From assembly GCA_947178565.1 (NCBI GenBank), contig CAMWYV010000093.1:1-5598 (forward strand): DNA of 5,598 nucleotides, in the 5' to 3' direction. Position numbers and translations under genes: made by a program. The notes under the pieces are model-generated. The model saw only the letters and a list, made by a program, of their open reading frames with translations, ran no database searches and was not told the DNA's origin. Shown piece after piece: positions 1-5,598 of the stretch (the stretch's first letter is position 1; every line of letters starts with the position of its first letter). This stretch comes from an uncultured Porphyromonadaceae bacterium (GTDB taxonomy: Bacteria; Bacteroidota; Bacteroidia; Bacteroidales; Muribaculaceae).

Positions 1-1068
1 GAAGTTGGCATAGAAGCAACCTTTGTCACCAGTCAGAGGCAGATCGCCCTCCCACGGATATTTGTTTTCGCTCACACCTGCTCTTGCCGCATATTCCCAT
101 TCTGCTTCTGTGGGCAGACGGTATGGCTCAACATAAATACCCTCTTTACCGAGCGAACGACGCAGGAAGGATGTGCGCCAGGCGGCAAACGCATTGGCTT
201 GTTCCCAGCTCACCCCGACAACGGGATAGTCGCTGTAGCCTCCGTGAGAAAAATACATTCTCACGTACGGCTCGTTGTATGCGTTGTCAAAATCGTTGAT
301 CCATGCGGTTGTGTCCGGATACACATTTACTATATATGTATTCACGAAATCATATTCTCCGGTGAGACCTCTTGAAATTGTGCGGCGAATAATCTCTCCA
401 TCCTCGTCAACCCATGCTGTATCTTTGGTAATCACCGGCGTCTCGGCAGGAACAGGGAGATCGGTATTGTACTGGCGGCGCTTCGGATCCAAGCGGTTTT
501 TACGACGCGCAGCCTCGGTGTGATTGTATATCTCGTAGCGGTAGTTCAGCTGACTCGGGTCGAGTTCCAGAGTTCCGGTAATAGGATTTGTGCGGTAAAC
601 GCTCATTATGGCACGCTGTTCATCCTCGTCCGCATTTTTCCACGGAATTGGTTTCTTCCAGTTGAGGTATGGGGTCACCGGATTACCGTCTTTGTCCTCC
701 TCAATCTTGAACTCTTCGTTTCCGCCATAGGCAGGATCTGCGAGACGCTCGCGGATAATTGAGTCGCGAACCCAATAGACGAACTGCTTGTATTCGGCAT
801 TGGTAACTTCTGTCTCATCCATCCAGAACGCATCCACGCTCACTCCTCTGGCATCGGCGCGTGTGCCCCATACCGAATCGGCTTCCTGAGGACCGGCTTT
901 GATTGAGCCGCGGTCAACAAGAACCATGCCGTATGGAGCTGGCTCCGACCAAGAGGGCGCACCCACGCCGGTGAGTTCTCCGCCCATCGAGCTACTGCTG
1001 CCTGCAGCGCACCCTGTCAGCGCCACTGCTGCAATGGCAGCGATCATATTTAGTGTTACCTTTTTCAT
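1..1068 (-). CDS. porK: T9SS outer-membrane ring lipoprotein PorK/GldK (3' end outside window)
   Basis: Partial gene: 356 codons from ATG at 1068, open to the left edge. The product starts with a lipoprotein signal, KK followed by a hydrophobic stretch and lipobox LTGC with Cys20 as lipidation site. A Ser/Gly-rich linker (about 21-38) follows. A formylglycine-generating-enzyme-like (SUMF1/FGE) fold then begins near residue 45: YGMVLVDRGS, the FWMDETEVTNAEYKQF segment (81-96), YPVVGVSWEQANAFAAWR (281-298) and YRLPTEAEWEYAAR (316-329). A roughly 175-residue insertion (about 100-275) separates the first and second parts of the fold, which suits GldK rather than an enzymatic FGE. Known family role: GldK/PorK pairs with GldN/PorN in a periplasmic ring attached to the outer membrane in type IX secretion. 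No acidic residues follow Cys20, which fits an inward-facing lipoprotein (inference). It begins 5 bp after porP, so co-transcription is likely. GldJ shares this fold, but the position directly after porP favours PorK. About 100-130 C-terminal residues are probably missing, judged from usual family length. Confidence 0.93.
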   Translation of the reverse strand, partial: MKKVTLNMIAAIAAVALTGCAAGSSSSMGGELTGVGAPSWSEPAPYGMVLVDRGSIKAGPQEADSVWGTRADARGVSVDAFWMDETEVTNAEYKQFVYWVRDSIIRERLADPAYGGNEEFKIEEDKDGNPVTPYLNWKKPIPWKNADEDEQRAIMSVYRTNPITGTLELDPSQLNYRYEIYNHTEAARRKNRLDPKRRQYNTDLPVPAETPVITKDTAWVDEDGEIIRRTISRGLTGEYDFVNTYIVNVYPDTTAWINDFDNAYNEPYVRMYFSHGGYSDYPVVGVSWEQANAFAAWRTSFLRRSLGKEGIYVEPYRLPTEAEWEYAARAGVSENKYPWEGDLPLTGDKGCFYANF

Positions 1069-1073
1069 CGATA

Positions 1074-2060
1074 TTACATTATGCGTATGCTCTTTTGCTT
1101 ATGTTTGTTTTTCACCGACAGATCCAGCTTGACGCTGTAGCCGGCGAATATCTCATGGCTTCCGTTGCTTGCCGATGAGAGCGCTCCGGTAGGGTAGTCG
1201 TAGCTGTAGCCGAGATAGAACCCCTTGAACTCAACTCCGAGCATTGCGCTCACCGCATCATCGTGGCGATAACCGATGCCCGCGCTTATAAACTTCTTGT
1301 ATCTCAGGCGTGCAGTGGCAATCGCACGAGTGAATGTGAAGTCGCTCATCACCATCATTGACGGAATCACTTCAAATAACGTGTTTTTTATCGCAATATT
1401 GCCTTCAGCTATAAAATAAAGTGAACGTGAAGGTCCAAACTCAAATGATTCAGCCGAATTTTCGGTTCCCGATTGTCCGTTTTCAGAGGTGAATGAAACC
1501 TTGGGAGCGTTAATATGTGTCATGGATAAGCCTATGCTGAAACTTTTTCTGCTGTACCACAATCCCGCACCAAGATCAAGAGCCGTGCCGCTTACATCAA
1601 TGCGTGGAATCGCGGCATCGGTATCGTCATGATAATCATCGTCATCCGGAATAAATACTTCAGAGCCCTTGAATGTGTCGCTGATGATTCCCGGCTGAAA
1701 GCCGATAGACAGGATGCCACCGAGAAATTTTAATTTGTAGCTTATCTGTAGGGATGCGCTCAAGTTTCTGTACAGACCCATGCTCTCCTGGTTTATAGAG
1801 ATACCTGTTCCTATTTTGTGCTTGCCTAGTTTAAAAGGGGAATCGGCAAGAGCGAGAAATGTTTTAGGCGCATTCTCAATTCCTACCCACTGCAGGCGTG
1901 AGCCTCCATGAATTTTCACTAAGTCAGAAAGCCCGGTTGCCGCCGGATTGTAATATGCCGGCACTTCAAAATAGTGGGTGAAGATGGCATCGTTTTGTGC
2001 CGCTGCTTTATTTACTAATGTGGCGAGAATAACCGTAAGTATGCAAATTGGTCTGATCAT
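1074..2060 (-). CDS. porP: T9SS outer-membrane protein PorP/SprF family
   Basis: Complete 328-residue protein, of usual PorP/SprF length. A Sec signal peptide (about 1-21, MIRPICILTVILATLVNKAAA) precedes the family's characteristic mature start, QNDAIFTHYFEVPAYYNPAA (22-41). The rest is alternating hydrophobic/polar beta strands with aromatic ends, as in an outer-membrane barrel. The segment GFYLGYSYDYPTG (280-292) and the SHEIFAGYS end strand (301-309) are typical of the family. A short basic tail (KNKHKQKSIRIM) follows the last strand. An acidic loop, DDDDYHDDTD, sits at 139-148. Known role: PorP binds the PorK/PorN ring and is needed for T9SS export; SprF-type paralogues support secretion of particular adhesins. 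The gene starts 2 bp after porT and ends 5 bp before porK, making it the middle gene of the operon. Because porK follows directly, the core PorP is more likely than an accessory SprF paralogue, which usually sits beside its secreted adhesin gene. Confidence 0.93.
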   Translation of the reverse strand: MIRPICILTVILATLVNKAAAQNDAIFTHYFEVPAYYNPAATGLSDLVKIHGGSRLQWVGIENAPKTFLALADSPFKLGKHKIGTGISINQESMGLYRNLSASLQISYKLKFLGGILSIGFQPGIISDTFKGSEVFIPDDDDYHDDTDAAIPRIDVSGTALDLGAGLWYSRKSFSIGLSMTHINAPKVSFTSENGQSGTENSAESFEFGPSRSLYFIAEGNIAIKNTLFEVIPSMMVMSDFTFTRAIATARLRYKKFISAGIGYRHDDAVSAMLGVEFKGFYLGYSYDYPTGALSSASNGSHEIFAGYSVKLDLSVKNKHKQKSIRIM

Positions 2061-2062
2061 AC

Positions 2063-2776
2063 CTATTCGAAATAAAAACTGAGTACAATCATTTTTGAAG
2101 TTGCCTTTTTCAGCGACTGGGTAATTTTGAAGCGCTCCGGCTCTTCGGCAAGATCGGGGCGATTATGAGAGAGTACGTCGGTGAACCCGAAGCAGAACTT
2201 TATTTCCGGATTAAGTTTGAAAAACGGTAAGTAGAAATCACAACCGAATCCGGCGGTGAGATATAAGTCAAATGGTTTAAGTTTGAGGTAATCAGTGCGT
2301 TTTTTCGCCACATCAACTCCCGGCATTATACCGGCTGTGAGGTATGGGCGGGAGTTGCGGTAGCGCACAGCCGAGTATTTTACATCGACAGGCATCACCA
2401 CGAGGGCACTCTTGATATTCTGCCGGTACATATCTCCGCTCTCTGCCTCGCGCATTTTAATGTCTCTGCTGCCGAAAAACAATCCTGGAGAGAGGCGCAC
2501 ATTGAAATAGTCGTTAAGACGGAAATCCACAAGACCTCCAACGTTAAATCCCGGGGAGTAACCGGGTTGCTCAACAAACCAGCTTTCGCCGCTCTCAGTG
2601 ATGAATCCGTTATGGCGAAAACGGATATCCTGAGCGTTAACTCCAACATAAAATCCTAAATGCCAGGCTCTGCCGTCACTGTATGGACGGTTCAGCGGAC
2701 CGGATGACAAGTCAAGCGCTTTGCTACCAAAGGTGCAGCAAAGCAACATTATCAATATGACAAATTTGCATCTCAT
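2063..2776 (-). CDS. porT: T9SS outer-membrane beta-barrel protein PorT/SprT
   Basis: I recognise this as PorT: HLGFYVGVNAQDIRF (near 39-53), the GESWFVEQPGYSPGFNVG segment, RPYLTAGI, and CDFYLPFFKLNPEIKFCFG followed by TDVLSHNRPDL all match my recollection of the family. The product is 237 residues, the usual length. A signal peptide is plain (1-20, MRCKFVILIMLLCCTFGSKA), followed by amphipathic strands of a small outer-membrane barrel ending in the aromatic strand VLSFYFE. I chose ATG at 2776. An in-frame TTG nine bases upstream (2785) would add only MIS before the signal peptide and is unlikely. Known role: PorT in Porphyromonas and SprT in Flavobacterium are required for secretion of T9SS cargo, although their exact position in the machine is unsettled. 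It is the first gene of the operon here, 2 bp before porP. The stop is TAG. Confidence 0.9.
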   Translation of the reverse strand: MRCKFVILIMLLCCTFGSKALDLSSGPLNRPYSDGRAWHLGFYVGVNAQDIRFRHNGFITESGESWFVEQPGYSPGFNVGGLVDFRLNDYFNVRLSPGLFFGSRDIKMREAESGDMYRQNIKSALVVMPVDVKYSAVRYRNSRPYLTAGIMPGVDVAKKRTDYLKLKPFDLYLTAGFGCDFYLPFFKLNPEIKFCFGFTDVLSHNRPDLAEEPERFKITQSLKKATSKMIVLSFYFE

Positions 2777-2930
2777 CGATATCAAAACGAGCTTCTCGCT
2801 AAATTATTGCGCAAACAGAATGTCTTACTAAAGCAATCAGGTGTTTGTATGATTTGATGAATAGATGTTAATATTGAGGGCTACTGACTGAACGAATGTT
2901 AACGAAATCTCCAATATCGGCTGTGGAGTG

Positions 2931-2961
2931 TTAGATTATAAACATAATAGACCTACCTTTG
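2931..2961 (+). promoter_or_regulatory. Bacteroidetes-type promoter for the acyl-CoA synthetase gene
   Basis: TACCTTTG at 2954-2961 is a full match to the Bacteroidetes -7 consensus TAnnTTTG. TTAG at 2931-2934, three of four to the -33 TTTG, lies 19 bp upstream, within the normal spacing. Transcription would begin near 2966-2969, giving a leader of about 110 nt. The match is by eye; no start-site data are available. Confidence 0.6.
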
Positions 2962-2969
2962 CAGAGGTC

Positions 2970-3005
2970 ATATCCCGCAAATAGTTGGATTTATCTGTGG
3001 GATAT
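2970..3005 (+). promoter_or_regulatory. Promoter-proximal stem-loop in the acyl-CoA synthetase leader
   Basis: ATATCCCGCA (2970-2979) pairs with TGTGGGATAT (2996-3005) over ten positions with one G-U wobble. After one mismatch, ATAG (2981-2984) pairs with TTAT (2991-2994), leaving a loop of about six bases. The structure begins within a few bases of the predicted transcription start. It could be a 5'-end mRNA-stabilising hairpin or, as DNA, an operator for a dimeric repressor. It is not followed by a T-run, so it is not an obvious attenuator. The pairing is seen; the function is inferred. Confidence 0.5.
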
Positions 3006-3076
3006 TGCAGAGCTGATAAAAAAGGTTTTGCACACTCAACATTTTGAATAACAGTAATTAAAACCGATTAAAACAT

Positions 3077-4876
3077 ATGCCCAATATATTGACAGATCTG
3101 ATTGAGCGTCAAGCCCTTAAATATGGTGAAAGAACAGTATTATCCTATCCGGATGGTGGCGAATGGCATCCGATATCGTGGAGGGATTTTAATAAAAATG
3201 TGAGTACAGCGGCAAAAGCACTTGCTGCGTTGGAGATAAAGGAGCAGGATAATATAGCTACTTTTTCAGGAAACCGTCCGCAAATGCTTGTGGTGGATTT
3301 TGCTGCGTTCAGCAACCGTGCCGTACCTATCAGTATATACTCCACCAGCACAGCCGAGCAGGTAAAGTATATTGTTGAGGATGCGTCGATAAGTCTGATT
3401 TTTGTTGGAGACACGAAGCAATATGCTATTGCGCGCAAAGTGATGACTCTCACCTCTGTGCTCGAGCGTATTGTTACTTTCGGTGATGTTGAAAAAGATA
3501 AGGGTGACACCACGACCATATCCTATTCGGAATTTCTTGAGATAGGTGAAAAAGCCGGCGATGAATATGCTGGTATTGTAGGTGACCGCAGGAGCGCTGC
3601 CGTTGAAGAAGATATTGCTGCCATTATATACACGTCCGGCACAACAGGAGAGCCTAAAGGAGCGGTTTTGCCCCACTCTTGTTTTAATGCGGCACTCAGA
3701 ATCCATAAAGAGAGGCTTAATACTCTCACCGATGCTGATTCCTCGATGAGTTTTCTACCCCTGAGTCATATTTTTGAACGGGCATGGACATATTTCTGTC
3801 TGTATCTGGGAATTCAGGTATATGTCAATTATGACCCGCACGATATTCAGGCTGCTGTACGTCAAACCAAACCCACGTGTATGTGCTCTGTGCCAAGATT
3901 CTGGGAAAAGGTATATGCGGTGGTCGAGGATAAACTCGGTAAGATGAACCCGCTGCGCAGAGCGTTTATCAAAACTGCTATTAAAGTCGGCAAAAAGCGG
4001 AATCTCAATTACAAGCGTATCGGTAAACGTCCGCCGTTCATGCTTGAATTAGCCTACAAATTCTTTGACCGTATAGGTTTCACTCCGCTGAAGCGTGTGA
4101 TAGGTATAGAGAGAGGGCGATTTTTCCCTACAGCCGGAGCGCCTCTGTCTCCTAAGATTGTGGAATTTCTTCATAGCTGCGGAATAAATATAATTATCGG
4201 GTATGGATTGTCGGAAACAACCGCTACCGTAACCTGCTATCCCAATATCGGTTGGGAATTGGGCACAGTCGGTACCGTTCTGCCACGCATCCAGATAAAG
4301 ATAGGTGACGATAACGAGATTCTTGTAAAAGGTCCTTCGGTGATGAGAGGTTATTACAATAAACCGGAGGCTACCGCGGAAGCATTTACAGAAGACGGAT
4401 ACTTCCGTACCGGTGATGCGGGATACATAAACAAATCCGGAGCACTGGTGCTTACAGAGCGTATCAAGGATCTGTTCAAGACAAGCAACGGAAAATATAT
4501 AGCGCCGCAGGCACTCGAAAGCCGGCTTGGTGAGGATCTGTTCATTGAGCAGGTCGCCTTGATTGGTGACGGACGCAAATTTGTGAGTGCTCTCATAGTG
4601 CCTTCCTATGACGCATTGAAAGAGTATGCTGAGGCAAACAATATTGCTTATTACTCTATAGAGAATCTGGTGTCGGATTCCCGTATAAATGACATGATGA
4701 TGGAGCGTATTGAAAAGTTGCAGAGCGATCTTGCCGGATTTGAGCGTATCAAGAAAATCACTCTTCTGCCCAACCCTTTCAGCATGGAGAACGGAGAGCT
4801 CACAAACACCTTGAAAGTGAAGCGCCCGGTAGTAACTGCCCGTTACGCAAATGAGATTGAAAGGATGTATTCATGA
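3077..4876 (+). CDS. Long-chain fatty acid-CoA ligase (AMP-forming, FadD15/Faa1-like)
   Basis: Complete 599-residue adenylate-forming enzyme, the usual length for this class. It activates a long-chain fatty acid with ATP to the acyl-AMP and transfers it to CoA, feeding phospholipid synthesis or fatty-acid use. It probably acts as a cytosolic, membrane-associated protein. Visible motifs in order: phosphate-binding loop YTSGTTGEPKG (185-195), FLPLSHIFERAW, PTAGAPLS, adenine-site GYGLSETT (375-382), YFRTGD with the ribose-binding Asp447, hinge/C-domain ERIKDLFKTSNGKYIAP (461-477), and LTNTLKVKR (575-583), where Lys580 is the likely catalytic lysine. No signal peptide or membrane segment is present. 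ATG at 3077 gives the family-like start MPNILTDLIERQALKYGERT and is preceded by an A-rich stretch. The gene has its own promoter and appears monocistronic. Nothing in its surroundings specifies the substrate, and chain-length preference cannot be read from sequence. The nearby T9SS genes are divergent and probably unrelated. Confidence 0.93.
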   Translation: MPNILTDLIERQALKYGERTVLSYPDGGEWHPISWRDFNKNVSTAAKALAALEIKEQDNIATFSGNRPQMLVVDFAAFSNRAVPISIYSTSTAEQVKYIVEDASISLIFVGDTKQYAIARKVMTLTSVLERIVTFGDVEKDKGDTTTISYSEFLEIGEKAGDEYAGIVGDRRSAAVEEDIAAIIYTSGTTGEPKGAVLPHSCFNAALRIHKERLNTLTDADSSMSFLPLSHIFERAWTYFCLYLGIQVYVNYDPHDIQAAVRQTKPTCMCSVPRFWEKVYAVVEDKLGKMNPLRRAFIKTAIKVGKKRNLNYKRIGKRPPFMLELAYKFFDRIGFTPLKRVIGIERGRFFPTAGAPLSPKIVEFLHSCGINIIIGYGLSETTATVTCYPNIGWELGTVGTVLPRIQIKIGDDNEILVKGPSVMRGYYNKPEATAEAFTEDGYFRTGDAGYINKSGALVLTERIKDLFKTSNGKYIAPQALESRLGEDLFIEQVALIGDGRKFVSALIVPSYDALKEYAEANNIAYYSIENLVSDSRINDMMMERIEKLQSDLAGFERIKKITLLPNPFSMENGELTNTLKVKRPVVTARYANEIERMYS

Positions 4877-4897
4877 CACAACAAATTGTGACGGTAT

Positions 4898-4914
4898 TGC
4901 CATCAATAATGGTA
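4898..4914 (+). terminator. Weak hairpin downstream of the acyl-CoA synthetase gene
   Basis: TGCCAT (4898-4903) and ATGGTA (4909-4914) form a 6-bp stem with one G-U pair around a 5-base loop, 21 bases after the stop codon. A second small repeat, CACAA/TTGTG (4877-4890), directly follows the stop. Neither is followed by a run of T residues, so intrinsic termination here is only a possibility. Confidence 0.2.
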
Positions 4915-4970
4915 TAAATAAGCGTCTAGTGTTTGTCTTTTGATAGGATGGTAGTGAGCTGATTTTTTTG

Positions 4971-4978
4971 TAACTTTG
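4971..4978 (+). promoter_or_regulatory. -7 promoter element of the Wzi-family gene
   Basis: TAACTTTG fully matches the Bacteroidetes -7 consensus TAnnTTTG. It ends 8 bp before the ATG at 4987, so transcription would start almost at the initiation codon. No clear -33 TTTG is seen at the usual 19-21 bp spacing; the nearest, at 4939-4942, is 28 bp upstream. Confidence 0.5.
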
Positions 4979-4986
4979 ACGGCGTT

Positions 4987-5598
4987 ATGAAGAGGGTGCT
5001 CACAGCCATTTGTGTTTTGTCGGTTCTTCAGATGCGTGCGGAAGAACCGGTTGATACTTTTGCCTCTTGGCGTGCTGAAGGCATAGCCACGTTGTCAAGT
5101 GGTTCTTTCGCACCTCATTATTTGGCGGCGAACCGTTTCGGCATAGTTAGTAGCGGAGACAATTATCTCCTATCCGCAAAAGTTGAGCGCGATCTTGATA
5201 AGAGCAGCCGTTTCAGTTATGCTTTTGGCGCGCAGTGTATTGGCGGATACACTTCTAAAATAGTGTATAGAAAGTTTGACAAGTTTCTTGACGGTTTTGT
5301 AAAGAATCCAATGACTCCGTCCCGCGCACATGTCCAGCAACTGTATGCCACCGCCAAATGGCGCAGTTTATTTATCACGGCTGGATTGAAGGAGTATGAG
5401 CCGGCATTAGTTGACCGTGAGTTGAGTTCCGGAGACTTGATCCATAGTGGAAATACACGACCTATACCGCAGGTGCGAGCCGGTTTCGTTGATTTCCAGC
5501 CGGTGCCTTTTACCTCTGGAATGCTGAAAATTCAAGGTGAGTTTGCTTACGGTAAGTTTACCGATGCCAGATGGTGAGAGAAGCATAGCGACAATTAC
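4987..5598 (+). pseudogene. Capsule assembly Wzi family protein, interrupted by in-frame TGA and cut by window edge
   Basis: The open part codes for 196 residues (4987-5577). A signal peptide (about 1-18, MKRVLTAICVLSVLQMRA) comes first, then family features: FAPHYLAANRFGI (41-53), a barrel strand pattern, LSSGDLIHSGNTRPIPQVRA (146-165), VDFQPVPFTSG (168-178) and QGEFAYGKFTDARW (183-196). Wzi-family proteins are outer-membrane barrels of roughly 450-550 residues; E. coli Wzi binds and organises surface K30 capsule. Here the frame stops at TGA (5575-5577) directly after the conserved AYGKFTD..W segment, where family members continue. Downstream of the TGA the same frame reads EKHSDNY to the window end, resembling the expected continuation. 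A nonsense substitution or sequencing error is therefore more likely than a genuine 196-residue protein. The ligase gene uses TGA as its own terminator at family length, so TGA is probably not recoded in this genome. The remainder lies outside the window, so the state of the rest of the gene is unknown. Confidence 0.75.

Larger units (their letters stand above)
2777..3076. other. Divergent intergenic region between porT and acyl-CoA synthetase genes
   Basis: This 300-bp A/T-rich stretch has no credible gene. It must carry the promoter for the leftward porT-porP-porK operon and carries one for the rightward ligase gene (listed separately). For the leftward operon the best -7 candidate I see is TCTGTTTG on the minus strand (2812-2819), seven of eight to TAnnTTTG. 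It lacks a convincing TTTG at the right distance, so it is tentative. A short CGAG/CTCG inverted repeat (2788-2791 and 2795-2798) would lie in the porT leader. The 50 bp before the ligase start are A/T-rich without a purine ribosome-binding site, as is common in Bacteroidota. Confidence 0.7.

Noticed and set aside
84..1132. Several plus-strand open frames of about 70-80 codons opposite porK
   Set aside because: They lie antisense to a continuous, motif-rich porK frame, have no recognisable protein features and no promoter or start context of their own.
2395..2649. Second minus-strand open frame inside porT
   Set aside because: It overlaps porT in another frame on the same strand, while the porT frame matches the PorT family over its length.
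2735..2776. LLCC in the PorT signal region as a lipobox
   Set aside because: The residue before the second Cys is Cys rather than Gly, Ala or Ser, and PorT is a barrel with an ordinary signal peptidase I-type site after SKA.
2777..2785. TTG start giving a 240-residue PorT
   Set aside because: ATG at 2776 directly precedes a normal signal peptide; the TTG adds three residues without benefit, and TTG starts are uncommon in Bacteroidota.
3145..3729. Minus-strand open frames opposite the acyl-CoA synthetase gene, up to 146 codons
   Set aside because: They are overlapping shadows in different frames over a well-conserved enzyme gene; the Cys-, Ser- and Arg-rich sequences show no family features.
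4877..4890. CACAA-CAAA-TTGTG repeat after the ligase stop as a terminator
   Set aside because: The stem is only 5 bp and A/T-rich, with no T-run following.
5575..5577. TGA read as an amino acid (recoded stop) in the Wzi-family gene
   Set aside because: The upstream ligase gene ends in TGA at the family-typical length, and nothing suggests a selenocysteine signal or an alternative genetic code; a nonsense mutation or sequence error is simpler.

Overview
The window looks like chromosomal DNA from a Bacteroidota bacterium, most likely order Bacteroidales. Three things point there: a gliding/Por-type type IX secretion (T9SS) gene set, promoters of the Bacteroidetes TAnnTTTG class, and A/T-rich translation starts without a purine Shine-Dalgarno. 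Genus and species cannot be fixed from the sequence alone. I see no RNA gene, insertion sequence, CRISPR array or long repeat.

Minus strand, about 2776 down to 1 (transcribed right to left): a tight run of T9SS genes, porT (8-stranded-type outer-membrane barrel), porP (PorP/SprF outer-membrane protein) and porK/gldK (lipoprotein of the periplasmic ring). The gaps are 2 bp and 5 bp, so this is almost certainly one operon. porK runs off the left edge with its C-terminus missing; by the usual gene order porL, porM and porN would lie beyond it. PorP, PorK and PorN, together with the PorL/PorM motor, form the envelope-spanning machine that drives protein export across the outer membrane. PorT is an outer-membrane barrel required for the same system. 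The proteins encoded here are therefore partners in one pathway.

2777-3076: a 300-bp divergent intergenic region. It holds a good Bacteroidetes promoter for the rightward gene and, just after the predicted transcription start, a 10-bp near-perfect stem-loop. A promoter for porT must also lie here, but only a weak candidate is visible.

Plus strand, 3077-4876: a complete long-chain acyl-CoA synthetase (AMP-forming, FadD15/Faa1-like) with all core adenylation motifs. It has no evident functional link to T9SS.

Plus strand, 4987-5577: the N-terminal part of a capsule-assembly Wzi-family outer-membrane protein. It stops at an in-frame TGA after 196 codons, well short of the family length, and the same frame resumes with plausible sequence to the window end. 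I read it as a nonsense-disrupted gene (or sequence error). Its -7 promoter element lies only 8 bp before the ATG, which implies an almost leaderless mRNA.

I did not find an undescribed system. The points most worth a second look are the linkage of porT to porP-porK, the interrupted Wzi gene, and the promoter-proximal hairpin before the acyl-CoA synthetase.
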